A DNA stretch of 37,581 nucleotides, from positions 1-37,581 of the forward strand of contig QANT01007948.1 in assembly GCA_003254885.1 (NCBI GenBank), written 5' to 3'. Every line of letters begins with the position of its first letter. The first letter of the stretch is position 1. Positions 1 to 16,212 of this stretch are shown here, one piece after another. The stretch comes from Purshia tridentata. Lineage: Eukaryota > Streptophyta > Magnoliopsida > Rosales > Rosaceae. The notes beneath the pieces were generated by a model. The model saw nothing but the letters and a program-made list of their open reading frames with translations, made no database searches and was not told where the DNA came from. The position numbers were made by a program, and so were the translations under genes.

Positions 1-957
1 AGATGGGTTGCGTGGGCTATTAATCCAACCTCAAAAGGCATGGTGGGTTCACAAGCCATCGTAGCTTTTCGAAGAAACGATGGACGCATGATGGTTTATA
101 CATCACCCATAAGAAGCTATGAGATTGAGTTGGAGCAAGGAAATCTCAGCTTTCCTGTACATGATGTCTCGGCAGTCTATGAGAATAGCCAAATCACTAT
201 TTTTGCCACCATAAGGCTGCCTACAAATGTCAGCGTTGTGAACCATGTTTGGCAGGAAGGACCGTTGTCCAGAAACACACCAACAATGCATTCACTATCA
301 GGACCAAACGTCAAATCATTTGGAACTCTAGACTTTATTTCTGGACAGATTAAAGCAAGTAGATCCGGGATAAATACTCACTTGAAATATGTCCATGGGA
401 TTATTAATACAATCAGTTGGGGTATTCTTATGCCTCTTGGGATTATCATAGCAAGGTATGTGAAACTCATTAATGGAGCAGCTCCACTTTGGTTCTATCT
501 TCATATATCATGTCAGCTATTGGGTTTGTCCGCTGGGGTTATAGGCTCGATTACGGGGATAGTCCTCGGATATAAGTCTTCCGGAATTCAATATCAAGGT
601 CACAGATGCATAGGCATCACTCTCTTATTTCTCGCTCTGGTTCAAGCCTCTGTTGGTTTATTCTTGAGGCCCAAGAAAGACCATAAGTATAGATTCATCT
701 GGGAGTTGATTCATTATACCTTTGGTTATGCAACAATCATCTTAGGCATAATAAACATCTTTAAAGGGTTTGATATCTTAGAACCAGAAAAGATATGGAA
801 ACAAATTTACATTGGGGTTATCATATTTCTGGGGTGCATTGCTATAGTCTTGGAACCTTTTAAATGGTACTTAGTTTTGAAGAGGAAAAGGGGAGATATA
901 CAGCAGGAAACAAAGGCAACAACGAGGGCTGATGATAGTGGTACCGCACAAGTCTAG
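1..957 (+). CDS. Cytochrome b561 and DOMON domain protein, copy 1 (5' end outside window)
   Basis: The reading frame is open from base 1, so the gene enters from the left; the Met at base 40 is internal. The 318 residues match residues 78-395 of the complete copy at 18518-19705 without gaps, with roughly 16 substitutions (about 95% identity by eye). Present are the second half of the DOMON domain, then the b561 membrane core with its four haem-ligand histidines (motifs KYVHGIIN, FYLHIS, YQGHRC, ELIHYTFGY) and a basic, hydrophilic C-terminal tail. The family comprises plasma-membrane ascorbate-reducible b-type cytochromes thought to move electrons across the membrane; an Arabidopsis relative is At5g47530. 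No stop or frameshift is seen, so this copy is probably functional if its 5' end is intact. The APS kinase gene converges on it from the right. Confidence 0.93.
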   Translation, partial: RWVAWAINPTSKGMVGSQAIVAFRRNDGRMMVYTSPIRSYEIELEQGNLSFPVHDVSAVYENSQITIFATIRLPTNVSVVNHVWQEGPLSRNTPTMHSLSGPNVKSFGTLDFISGQIKASRSGINTHLKYVHGIINTISWGILMPLGIIIARYVKLINGAAPLWFYLHISCQLLGLSAGVIGSITGIVLGYKSSGIQYQGHRCIGITLLFLALVQASVGLFLRPKKDHKYRFIWELIHYTFGYATIILGIINIFKGFDILEPEKIWKQIYIGVIIFLGCIAIVLEPFKWYLVLKRKRGDIQQETKATTRADDSGTAQV

Positions 958-1540
958 ACTCTAGAGAGATTGTTTTCACTGTTTTTACTTTCCTAGCATA
1001 TTGTAGAATCACCATTTAAACATTTCATGAGTAGAAGTTTTTCTTTAATTTCTGTAAATTTTTGCAAGTGGAGCTGTCCCAATGCACCTATATATGAAGC
1101 TCGATCTTGAGAAATATATTTCATATTTCAATATCAATTAATGGCCATTCACAGGTAATTAACAACTACAGGTTTGCATTAATAATACAAATCTAATAGA
1201 ATGTTTTATTCCACAAGTAAAATTCCAATACAAAATAACCACACAAGGAATACATATCAACCTCCTTTCCCAAGTTCCACTTGTTTATTGCAATCTGAAT
1301 GATTGAAAGCCACTGTGCACAAGGCAGCTTTCAAACCAAGTAAAATTGATTAATCGATCGATTAACTAATTTGATGGAACTCGAATACACAGGAAACAAG
1401 CAATTTCCTAGCTGCAGGGGAGGAGAAAATTTATTTTCCGTTCCTACTTTCTTTTTAATTATCTTTATTTTTAAGCTGGAATACAAGTAATGTTTGCAGC
1501 GTGTTATGTTACAAGTAAAAGCAGTTCCGGCGCCAAGGAA
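1..1540 (+). repeat. Left arm of a large inverted duplication
   Basis: The b561 coding region plus about 580 bp of 3' flank reappears in reverse complement at about 17905-19520. Similarity is high in the non-coding part too: the stretches around 1201-1290 and 1495-1538 match 18150-18240 and 17908-17950 with only scattered changes. Similarity stops just after the shared motif GGCGCCAAGG (ending at 1538). An insertion of about 40 bp in the right arm near 18390-18435 is absent here. The left end of the arm is beyond the window. Confidence 0.9.
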
Positions 1541-1560
1541 TTGGAAGCCTATTTCTGCTA

Positions 1561-6269
<4,709 letters not shown>

Positions 6270-8987
6270 TTACCCAAAACGCTGAGATCAAAACTCAAAA
6301 GGCAAGTGTGAGACTCGATTGGGTTTTAAGCAATGGAGGTTTGGGGGAGTAATTGACGGCTCGGCAGAGGTTTCGTGACGGCTTGATATGTTTTGTGTGT
6401 TTGTTTTCCTTTTTTTTTTTTTTTTAGTGTGTNTTTTTTTTTTTAGTGTGTGTTTTTTTAGAGAGCCGCCATGGAAGGCTCACATGGGGAAGGTGGTTGA
6501 CGGGTCATGCGAGAGAGGAAGTGATTGGTTAAAGAAATAGGGATTGATACGAATGGCTCTGCTTCTTCCATTTCTGAATCACTGCTCTAGTTCGTTACTT
6601 GTAGTTGTAGGAGACGACGAGAGAGCGACTCGAGAGAGAGAGAGAGAGAGAAGTCCTGCAAAGTTTGGGGAAGTGCTGGCTTTTGGAGGTCAGTCCCACG
6701 CGCTCTTATAAAACGTGGAGCTACGCTCCGAGGCATTATAGTCTGGCACGTGTTTTTGGCTGGTTATTTTATCCTTTTCTTACACGTGTAGTTTCTTTGG
6801 TAAGCCCACTGGGGACACGTCCCCCAAAAGTTTCTTTTATTTCATGCGATCTTCTAATTTTATTTTTATTTATTTCTTCAATTTTTACTTTGACTCGTTA
6901 AACTTTGCTATAATCCTAATTGCGGGCGTCACAAAACACATAATATAACATTTTATTGCTATAAATATCATGAAAATAATTAGGCTTCTCAAATGAAAAA
7001 CAACATTTGGTGACTTCGCAAAAACTATCAAAATATGAAAATTATTTGATAACAATAACTATTTATTTTTTATACGGATTTTCAATAAAATTTTTTATTT
7101 TTCATTACTATTGATAAATGATCTTGAATTGAAGTAAATCATTGTTCAACTCAAACAAATCAAGTAGTGCTACTCTTTCTTATGCTTCAAGTGGCTGAGT
7201 AGGTGTCAATTATCATAGTATCATGTGTTACTGGCCATACAACATTGTTTGTTGGAGAGGAAGAAGACAAGAGAGATGATAGAATTGGTGACTTGGTGGA
7301 AATAACTTAAACGTAACTGCGGAATGAGATGGCATGTGGCCCAAGTTGCAGGCTTAGCCAATGGGATGTCGCCAGTTGTCTTTTTTTTTCAAAATTCTCT
7401 CTCCAATTGCAATTTTTGTGAATCACTTATCTTAGTATCAATGAAGTTAATTGATAATATTCAAATCAATTTTTCAACTTGACCTTTAACAATTCAGTAA
7501 TCAATTATTAATCTGTAAACTATATTTTTGTCAATAATTGAGTTGACATCCGCTATTGACACCCTACTACACATGTTCTTCTATGAAAAATCAGTAATTT
7601 TCGGCGGTTACATGTAGTAAAAATAAAAAAAATGAAGAAAATAATCACTACCAAAATTCCAATCTGCTGCGCACTGTCGCGTCTATGTGCTGACTGTGCG
7701 GTGCAGTGAGCGACACAGATGGCTGCGTCTATCACTCACGCGTTGATAGAGAGTGAATGACAATCGCAACTTGTTGTTTCTGAATCAAAAGCGGACATGA
7801 ATGACACGTCGACCAATCTTGTATCTACGCAGCACACAAATATTTGGTTAACTAGTTAAGAGTAGTGAGTGGTGGTATTAATAGACATTTTTTGGATTTT
7901 GCGAGCTTGGTGGTAATTGACATAGAGTGCACTAATTCCTGACGTTATTTCGTTAATGGACAGTTGTGCTTGTGATTATCCGCACTATCTTTCTTATCTT
8001 ATTCTTCGTACATCACTCAACCAAATAGTTTCACTTTCTTATTGTAATAACTTAAGATTAGTTGGTCACCACTTAGATTAGTGGTTCATGACCCATTAAC
8101 GCAAGCTAAAGGCCCAAGAAGCGATCCATAGAAGGATTTGAGTCCAAATGCCTAAAAAAATATTCATATGTACATTCACAAAACCCCTTTAATAATTTTA
8201 ATTCTTACATATTAGATATTCGAGTTTGAAAATAAAAAATAAGTGCTTTAATTTTAAGATACTGACAAACTAAAAACTTAACTAAAACTACTCTCACACA
8301 CAAATTTAACTTATAGGTAACATTCTAAAATGTCCAATAAACAATTGAAACTAACACAATCCTCTCCTAACTTACTAAAAATAAAAACTGAAACTAAGAT
8401 AAATCCAATTCACTCAAAATTAAAAAGATAACTAACACAGGTCCAACTCACTCAAAATTAAAAATTGAAACTAATACAAGTCCAACCCACTCAAAACGGT
8501 TTCAGTAAGCGCCAAATCGAAATTGCGTCAAAAAATTGAAACTAATTTGTACTGTAGACATATTTTCACTACACTTTAGATAAATAAAAATTTTATATAC
8601 CAAAGAAACTAACTAAGAGAATTTGAGAGAAGAAAATTCAAAATGAACAGAACTATAAAAAACGAATTCATTAAAACTAAACTAAATAAGATAAGTGACC
8701 TAGAGGTTACAAATGTTACCTTATTGTTACATTTTAATGATAGATGTATTAGAGGTTATCATGGCTAATTTATTCATAAAAGATCTTTGAGTAGGACCGA
8801 GAAGATCGAGTGGTAATTTGGTGACCAAACAATCTTCATTTGGTGTCTTGGATGTACCATGACAAAGTATAGATAAAATCAAAGTTAAACACCTAAAGAT
8901 AATTTCAATTAAAATTCGTAAGAGCGAAAGTGGTGCCTTCAGGTGATAAAAATTACAGGTAATTAAATATAAAATATTCCCAAGTCT
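6270..8987. other. Intergenic region between APS kinase and the NPH3-family gene
   Basis: No supported gene. It contains the presumed APS kinase promoter (right after 6270), poly-T tracts with one unresolved base near 6433, a GA run at about 6629-6651, and a degenerate repeat array at 8344-8498. Short open frames here have no recognisable protein features. A G+C-richer patch at about 7660-7800 may be transposon debris but I could not place its ends. Confidence 0.6.
8344..8498. repeat. Degenerate direct repeats, about four units of 38-48 bp
   Basis: Each unit has the pattern GAAACTAA-ACA-GTCCAACTCACTCAAAATTAAAAA, with substitutions. Units begin near 8345, 8389, 8427 and 8464. The array is AT-rich and non-coding, 3' of the NPH3-family gene. 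Confidence 0.65.
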
Positions 8988-11900
8988 CTATTTGATGACA
9001 ATAACATCTTTACTCTCATCCAATTCACATCCACGTCCATCGCCATAACTTACGATCTTGTCCTCCGGGACACGCTTGGTGACTGAACCCGAAGCCCGAA
9101 ACGCTTTCTTGAATACATTAATGAACCTCTGGCTAATACTCTTGGTTAACCTGGGAGTACTAACCGCCCCATTACAACCAGTCCTCTCAGGTCCCCTCAG
9201 GAGCCGAAAACTGGCCGAAGAAGCCGAGCCTTTGTCAGCCTTGCTTAGCTTATTACAACTCTCATTGCCACTGCCGTAGTGGAAACTCGCGGACCTTCTG
9301 CCGGAGGCCGCCTCCATCAATATGCTTCTCTCCTGTTTCTCATGGCACTCATGCAACAGCTTCTTCATCCCATCCAGCTCTTCCTCGAGGCTCCGTATGC
9401 GCGAACACGTGGCATTCATGGTGGCCTTGAGCACCGAGGAGTGGCGGAGCACGGCGTCGCGTTGGAGAAGGGAGCCTAGAGTGGCGGGCTCTGATGATTT
9501 CGTGTCTTGCAAATGATGATCATCGTGGCGGGGTTGGGGTTCGGTTTGGGTTTGGCTGTGATCGGCTGCGGAGAAAATGGAGCGGCGAGTGTTGAGCTGC
9601 TCGATCAGCATGGCTCGGACGATGAATCGCAGGGGCATTATGGGGTTTTGCACTGCCTCCATGAGGAGTTGTGGTGACAGCTTACTACAATCAATGGAAC
9701 TGCATATTTGTGCTTTCTGGTCCTCTGTCATTTTGCCATTGTATCTCTGCCAAAACGAGAATCAATAAAAGAATTTTGTGATTTTTAATATATTTTGAAT
9801 ACATATATGCATCAATATGTTCTGATCATCTTAATTTAGTTATAGTAAATGTTTTTGAGAGATTTCTTAAATAGTTTTTTTAAAGAGATTTCTTACGGGA
9901 AGATCTGCTCTATATAGTATTTCAATGATTCGAATCATTTATGTTTTAGTTCTATATTCAAAGATCATTTTTGCATAAATTAAAAAAAATTGAAAACTAT
10001 TAAGCTATCTAACGTATATAAATAAATATATAAATGAACAAAATAGTTTTAATAAACACTAGAAATTATGACTATTTAATCAAATGATGGTTTTCGATTT
10101 ATTTAATTTTTTGCAAGGAAGATTTTTCAATAAAGACCTAAAATATAGACGATTATGATCATCAAAATGCAATATGAAGTAGACAGCACAGGCAATCCTT
10201 TATTTAACCTTAGATGAGAAATCCCTCAATGGAATAAGTTTGTGTATATATATATATGTATATCTCTCCTTAAGACTTCTAATGAACTCTAATTTTGTGA
10301 ACTGGCTGTAGGTAATACAAATGCAAGTACTTCTTAAGTATTAACTCTAGCATATCAAAACGAATTTCAAACTTTTGAATCTTAAAACAATAGCATTGTT
10401 CTCTTACCAAACAATTTTCATATGTTGCATGTCATTGAATCTAGACCACGATTTTAAGCAATATAACATATATAATAAATAACTCAAATTTACAATCGAA
10501 CAACACAAATTTCTTATATATATTGTTAGACTTTTACTCTGGTCGGGCTTATCGTACATTATATTTCATTTCTGCTTCAACAATCCCAAAAATTTTGAAT
10601 CTCAAAACAAATTTCAAAGTTTTGAATTCTAACTAATCTTGTTCATTACTTTTCTCACCTACCAAGCAACTATATGTAAATTTTATTATTCTGATCTATT
10701 AATTATCAAAGCAGACTCTTAGCATGCAATCCATATTTTGACTATCTTAGGCTCGTAGCCTAACAAAGAATAAAAAACCAATGGCATAATGCATGGTATA
10801 TGCGAATCTTAAACCCAATAAAATGTACCAGTAAGTTATAATTAAGTGGCTGAATAAATTGACACTTACCATGAGATAAAGATCAACGAGCTTATAAACG
10901 ACGTCGTGGCTTCCAAAACCACGTTGAATGGCCTGGGCGACTATTTGAAAATCTTCGGGACACACCGTTATTACCTCCTGCAGCCAATCCATACGACCGT
11001 CACTGTCACCCGACACAGCCAACGCCTCAATACACCTGCTCACAAGAAACGCCACCGTTTCCGCTTCAGGAAGCAAGGCTAGACACGAACGGAAGACTAC
11101 GGACGCGTAGTCTCTGTTAACAGCGACTACTTGACCAAAGTAGGTGTCCGCTAAGTGCAGCAAGTTGTCTTCGCCGTCACCGTTAGTCTCCGTCATCTCG
11201 AGCAACTCCGCTGCCGTCCTTAGAGCTGCGAGATTGAACAGCGTTATGACGAGGTGGGCGCCGTAACAGAAGTCCGCTACCAGAGTGAACGTTTCGGCCG
11301 AAATGTTTAAAGGCGGGGAGAGCGTGAAGTCCAAGACGGAATCCGTTAGTTGACGTTTTAAATATGTGCTTCTTGATGTCAGGGGATCCTATGAAGGAAC
11401 AGAAAATAAGAAATACAATTAGTCAACTAACAATAACTAATAAGTCACTCATTTTATTTTTTTTATCATAATTGAAAAATAAGTAGCACTCCCAATATTC
11501 TCACTGCATTGTACAAACTCAAACACTCACTTACTAAACACTATTCCCACCACCTATCATTTTAATTCTATAGTTCTTTTCTTTCATAAATCCTAATTCT
11601 ACTTTGTCACCAAAATTTAAAATCGATAATACTATTTGGTTGATGCCTATACAATCAAAGAACTCATTCTATTTTAATATTTCTTTTGATTTAGAGACTA
11701 AATATTAATTTTAGGAATTTAATTTGAAATTTAGAAATGAATTATAGGATGAGTATAATGTTAGTTTTCTTCTATTTGGAAAAAGATGAGTGGGTGGAAT
11801 GATAGTTCAGAGGGGGTGTGAAGAGTGTTTAGTATGTGGATGTTTGAGTTGGTATATCAAAGAGTATTATAGGAATAATGTGAGTGTGAGTGAATAGTGT

Positions 11901-13170
11901 TTTTATATATTTTTTTTCACATTTAATAGGGGTATAAAAATCCTAGCCAAAAAAAAAAAAATAGGGGGTATAAAAATAAAGTGGGTGGAAAAATAGTGTA
12001 AAGGGTAGAAATATAAGCACTTTTTTCTTATATGTGAATTTAATCATGTGAAATATGGTGTATTTCAACTGCTTAAAAACATGTGTTATTTCTTTTTTGT
12101 TACAACTTACAAAAACCATGTGTTATTTCAAATGCTTAGAAAACATATGTTATTTCAGATACTTTAATTAAAACCATGTGTTATTTGAAATTCATACATC
12201 CAATATATACAATACACCTTTCTGTGATTTCTTGCGACTTTGTATTAATTGTTTTGTCTAGCTAATTCCCCCTATCATCTTCGATAAGAAATCCCATTTA
12301 GGTCTTAAAACATTTGCAACAGAAAATGCATTGGACGAAACCAAATCAATTACTTACCAATTTTTTTGCCAAATTGGAAGAAACCAAATCTATCACTTAC
12401 CATAATTAATCTTAAACATTTCTCCTACTTCTTCCTCACTAACTCCAGGGGCTTTTTTTGGCAGTACCACGCCAATGTGTTTTAAAAAGCATTTTACTCT
12501 CACTCCCCTAAATTAAAACAAAAAAAAACAACAGATTAAATACACAAAAAATTCCCAATTTCAGCAAAAGTGTATTCTGGGTTGGATCTCCCTTGCTTTT
12601 TATATATCATTCATTCCCCACCAAATCCCAATTTCGGCTGCTTGCAAAAACACAATGTACTAAAATTTTTGGTCTGAGCACTATGGAATACTTGACAAAG
12701 TACAAAACATAACTTCATCCAATGCCATCAACTCTAAAATAAGCAGAAGATCATCAAACAAATTAAAACAAACTTATAATATTGAGGATGTAATCGACAA
12801 ACCTTGTGCAAATGGAAACATTTTCCCTCAACTCGAATCAAAACTTCTGTTTTGTGCCCTGTTGCCTGAGACCTAAAACACGCGCGTACACACACACAAA
12901 TACACTGAGAAATTAAAATATTACAAGAAACCTTTGAAACTGTGTAATATCGAATTTAAAATATATATATATATATAATCTGAAGTTTAAAATACATAAA
13001 AGATATTAAAAAAATAGAAAGATTAATAATTACCACGATTCTACTCTAGAATGGAGAGGTGTAGAAGGAGACGAGAGAGCAGGAGAGAGAGAAGGGGAAG
13101 CAGAAGAGAATTCATAGTCTTCTTCTTCATAGATGGTCTCAACCACCCCTAGATTTTTCCAACCCCTCAT
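8988..13170 (-). CDS. BTB/POZ and NPH3 domain protein, At5g48130-like, 4 exons, 494 aa
   Basis: The NPH3/RPT2 family are plant-specific BTB proteins, several of which act as CUL3 adaptors or in phototropin and auxin-transport signalling; the role of this clade is poorly known. Exons (minus strand order): 13034-13170, 12803-12872, 10870-11388, 8988-9746; all GT/AG, sum 1485 bp. The start at 13170 has an in-frame TAG six bases upstream. Residues 1-45 are a Ser/Pro-rich leader beginning MRGWKNLGVVETIYEEE. The BTB region follows, with VLIRVEGKCFHLHKDPLTSRS and FCYGAHLVIT. The NPH3 region then has WLQEVITVCPEDFQIVAQ and YKLVDLYLM. Residues about 342-384 look like a coiled coil (IRSLEEELDGMKKLL). 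A basic amphipathic segment lies at 445-461. It is somewhat shorter than typical members (550-650 aa). Intron 2 (11389-12802) carries a MITE-like repeat; intron 3 is 1123 bp and AT-rich. Confidence 0.92.
11480..11895. mobile_element. MITE-like diverged inverted repeat in NPH3-family intron 2
   Basis: The left part (about 11510-11590, with ACTCAAACACTCACTTACTAAACACTATTCCCACC split across it) is matched in reverse complement by the right part (about 11785-11880), which reads GTGTTTAGTATGTGGATGTTTGAGT on the plus strand. The arms are imperfect and the ends and target duplication are not clear. The interior is AT-rich with no coding potential. It is best read as an old non-autonomous DNA transposon. 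Confidence 0.55.
12048..12190. repeat. Short degenerate repeats (CATGTGTTATTTC) in NPH3-family intron 2
   Basis: The motif ACATGTGTTATTTC or a close variant recurs about five times with spacers containing ATGCTTAGAAAA. It is non-coding. Confidence 0.5.
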
Positions 13171-15560
13171 TGCCTACTGTTCTCTTGAGAAACTCACAGT
13201 TTTGTTTTGTGAGATTTTTTTTTTTAATTACTGCTGCTTTTATTGCCATTAGGGTTTTCTGTTTTTGAATGGTTAGGAATTCCCTGCTGCTCAATCGTTA
13301 GGAGAGGTATATTAATGGCGTGCATGTGATGTCTCATAAATGCATTCTTGCATTAACTCCTTTGCTTTGAATACAGTACGTATTGTTTTTTTTTTGTTTA
13401 GGAAATAAATGGTAAATTCTATTTGGTAGGTAGATCGTTTTTATTGACAAATCTGATTTGGTCGACCACCACAAATTAATTGCTATTGAGTCTTGAAGAT
13501 CATGAAGACATTCTTATGGATTTCATTGTCTTGGTTAATTAATCTTCACTTTTATTCAAGTGATCCTTGAAATCCAAAAAAACTCAAAAGAACTTGAGGT
13601 TTTCAATTCTCTAGATATATATAAACAAAAACAACAAAAATTTCTCTAGACAGAGGGAAAACTTTCCAAACAGGACACATACTTTGAGGGTTGTTGCATT
13701 TCAGGATACAAATTTATTTTTTGTGTTAATCAAGGACACTAACTTACAGTTTGTGTCATTGTAGTTCTTTCTGTTATTTCTGTCAAGAGGTCCGTCGAAA
13801 ATAGACCATGTGCCACACACGTGATTTATTTTGAATTAAAAAATTAAATTTAAAACTAAAAATAAAAAAGATTAAAATTAAAAACAAAAAAAAAGAAAAC
13901 AGAAAAAAGGAAAAAACAAAGAGGAGGTGCAGATCTCACCCCCTCCCTATCTCTGGCAACAACCCAACATGTCAGTGCTGCTCACCTCACCCATCTCTCT
14001 CTCTCTCTTTCCCCCTTTTTCTATCTCTTTCTCCTTCTCTGTCTATCTCTTTCTCCCTCTTTTGTATCCTTCATAACCCCATGTTGGGCAGAGGGCATAA
14101 AAGAAGCATTCTGGGTTTGATTGCTGAGGTTGATGCATCGAAAGAACATGAAAGAAGCAACAACAATGGTGAACTCCAGTTTTGATTGCTAGGTGGATTT
14201 GATGCAATCTATGGGTTTAATTGATGACTGGGTTTGATTCACAGTCGAGATCGCGAGAGGGAGAAAGAGACGGACAAAAAGGGAGGGAGAGAGAGAGAGA
14301 TGGGTGAGGTAGGCAACGTTGACGTGTTAGGCTGCCACCGAAGATAAGGAGGGGGTGAGATCTGCACCTCATCTTTGTTTTTTCCTTTTTTCTTTTTTCT
14401 TGTTTTTTGTTTTTAATTTTAATCTTTTTTATGTTTAGTTTTAAATTTAATTTTTAATTCAAAATAAATCACGTATGTGGCACGTGATCCATTTTAGATG
14501 GACCTCTTGACGAAAGTAACAGAAAGGACTACAATAGCACAAACTATAAGTATGTGTCCTTAATTAACACGAAAAAAAAATTTGTATCTTGAAATGCAAT
14601 AACCCTCAAAGTATATGTCCTATTTGGAAAGTTTTTTCCTATATATATGCCCTGGTTTTATATAAAGGGTGATAAATTATTCAGAAGTGCACATTTCCGC
14701 AAACTAAGCAAGACCCTAGACGATAGGGTCTCATTTGGTGCATAATAATATTGTGTGCATATTATGTATCACATGAAACTAGAAAAATGAGATAATAGCA
14801 TCTTCTATAAATGTTCCATGGGAATCAATTGAAATAGAGGAACTAATAGCCATAAAGATATATATTTTAGCTTTTATATGATATAAATGGGAAAATTTTT
14901 TGTATAACAAGTGTATACATTAATTTCGTCTCTCTTTCTTATTATGTGACCTAATAAGTGATGAGTGAAATATACACAAAAAGTTATACACTTGTGATAT
15001 GTAAATTTTTATCATATTATTATATACAAATGACAAATTTAACTTTGTAAATATAAGATCGTTACTCAATGATATATATGTTGCAGACAATGTAGTTTGG
15101 GTGGAGGAAGCTCCCTCCATGGTTCTCTTCATCCTTATTGCGGACAGTTCTATTCCTAGCCCAGAGCCTTAATTCTTTAAAATTTAATTTTTTGTCTCTA
15201 TAACTTATATCTGGTTAGCTAATTTAGAATTTATTTTTTGGTTAGCTAAATTTGGGTGAGAGAAGAGAGAAAATAGCATAGCCAATAACCCAATGGAAAT
15301 AATTATTGAATTCTTTAAATGCAACCATACAAATTTATCTTTCATATGCCATAATATCAAATTTTAAGAAATAATAAAGTATCAATGTTAGCTAAAATAG
15401 AGAACATTGATTTTTAGCTTTTTTTTGCACAAATTTAATTAGAATGTAGGCAATCTTGTTGGAGTTGTTCTTTTTTCTTCTTTTGGCCTCTATGTTGGAG
15501 TTGTTCTAAGAAGTAAGAAGGACTTAGTAACTTTTCCCAAAAAAATAGTTGGGTAAATTT
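13171..15560. other. Intergenic region holding the foldback element
   Basis: It includes the promoter side of the NPH3-family gene (13171-13600), the foldback element at 13656-14639, and about 900 bp of AT-rich DNA before the RPL26 promoter. Small open frames at 14920-15132 and 15435-15620 have no recognisable features. Confidence 0.6.
13656..14639. mobile_element. Foldback / long-TIR non-autonomous DNA transposon, about 984 bp
   Basis: Two arms of about 360 bp (13656-14016 and 14272-14639) are inverted copies of each other. Outer ends share GGAAAACTTTCCAAA and GGACA-ATACTTTGAGGG. Next come matching poly-A/T and TTAAATTT-rich tracts, then GAGGTGCAGATCTCACCCCC, and innermost ACCTCACCCATCTCTCTCTC. 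The central 250 bp are unique, with no transposase-like frame. Long TIRs and no coding capacity fit a Mutator-like or foldback MITE. No convincing 8-10 bp target duplication was found, so the exact ends are uncertain. Confidence 0.8.
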
Positions 15561-15586
15561 GCTTATTTGAGCCCTAAGGCATTCAT

Positions 15587-15701
15587 TGGGCTTCCAAAAC
15601 CCATCATGAAGCCCACACATAGAAAACCCAGATCCACAGGCAAAGGCTGATACTCAAGCGGCCCATCGGCACCAGTCTCATAAGCAGCAGAAAAACCCTA
15701 G
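15587..15701 (+). promoter_or_regulatory. RPL26 promoter motifs: three site II cores and a telo-box
   Basis: Site II cores TGGGCT (15587-15592), AGCCCA (15610-15615, reverse) and GGCCCA (15660-15665, reverse) precede AAACCCTAG (15693-15701), which is 71 bp upstream of the RPL26 ATG. A telo-box combined with TCP-bound site II motifs is the known signature of plant ribosomal-protein promoters. The motifs are seen directly; function is inferred. Confidence 0.75.
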
Positions 15702-15771
15702 CCAAACCTCAGTCTCTCATTTGCCGTCAAAGAGACCAAGGCAGCAAGCCAAACCCAGAGAGCCAGCGAAG

Positions 15772-16212
15772 ATGAAGTACAACCCGCGCGTGACCAGCTC
15801 CCGGCGGAAGAACCGCAAGGCCCACTTCACGGCGCCGTCCAGCGTGCGCCGTGTGTTGATGAGCGCGCCACTCTCCTCCGACCTCCGCTCCAAGTACAAC
15901 GTGCGGTCCATGCCGGTGCGCAAGGACGACGAGGTTCAGGTCGTGCGTGGGACCTACAAGGGCCGCGAGGGTAAGGTCGTCCAGGTCTACCGTCGCAAGT
16001 GGGCCATCCACATCGAGCGGATCACCCGCGAGAAGGTTAACGGGTCGACTGTGAATGTGGGTATCAACCCGTCGAAGGTTGTGATTACGAAGCTCAGGCT
16101 CGACAAAGATCGCAAGTCTTTGCTCGACCGCAAGGCCAAGGGTCGCGCTGCCGCCGACAAGGACAAGGGTACCAAGTTCACTGCCGAGGATATAATGCAG
16201 AATATCGACTGA
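15772..16212 (+). CDS. RPL26: 60S ribosomal protein L26 (uL24), 146 aa, intronless
   Basis: Component of the cytosolic large subunit, near the polypeptide exit tunnel. The protein starts [19 protein letters not shown], the invariant eukaryotic L26 N-terminus, which fixes the start at 15772; the frame is open further upstream without an ATG. A KOW motif lies around [18 protein letters not shown], followed by a basic tail typical of plants ([19 protein letters not shown]). The length equals the plant family norm. The coding region is much richer in G+C, especially at third positions, than its surroundings, as usual for highly expressed ribosomal genes. It converges on the second DOMON/b561 copy. 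Confidence 0.98.
   Translation: MKYNPRVTSSRRKNRKAHFTAPSSVRRVLMSAPLSSDLRSKYNVRSMPVRKDDEVQVVRGTYKGREGKVVQVYRRKWAIHIERITREKVNGSTVNVGINPSKVVITKLRLDKDRKSLLDRKAKGRAAADKDKGTKFTAEDIMQNID

Noticed and set aside
9058..9768. Several plus-strand open frames over the NPH3-family last exon
   Set aside because: Shadow frames of a well-supported coding exon on the opposite strand.
15721..15771. 17-residue N-terminal extension of L26 (frame open from 15721)
   Set aside because: It begins with TTG, not ATG, and eukaryotic L26 proteins begin MKYNP; this is 5' leader.
15727..16181. Minus-strand open frames over RPL26
   Set aside because: Shadows caused by the high G+C of the L26 coding sequence.
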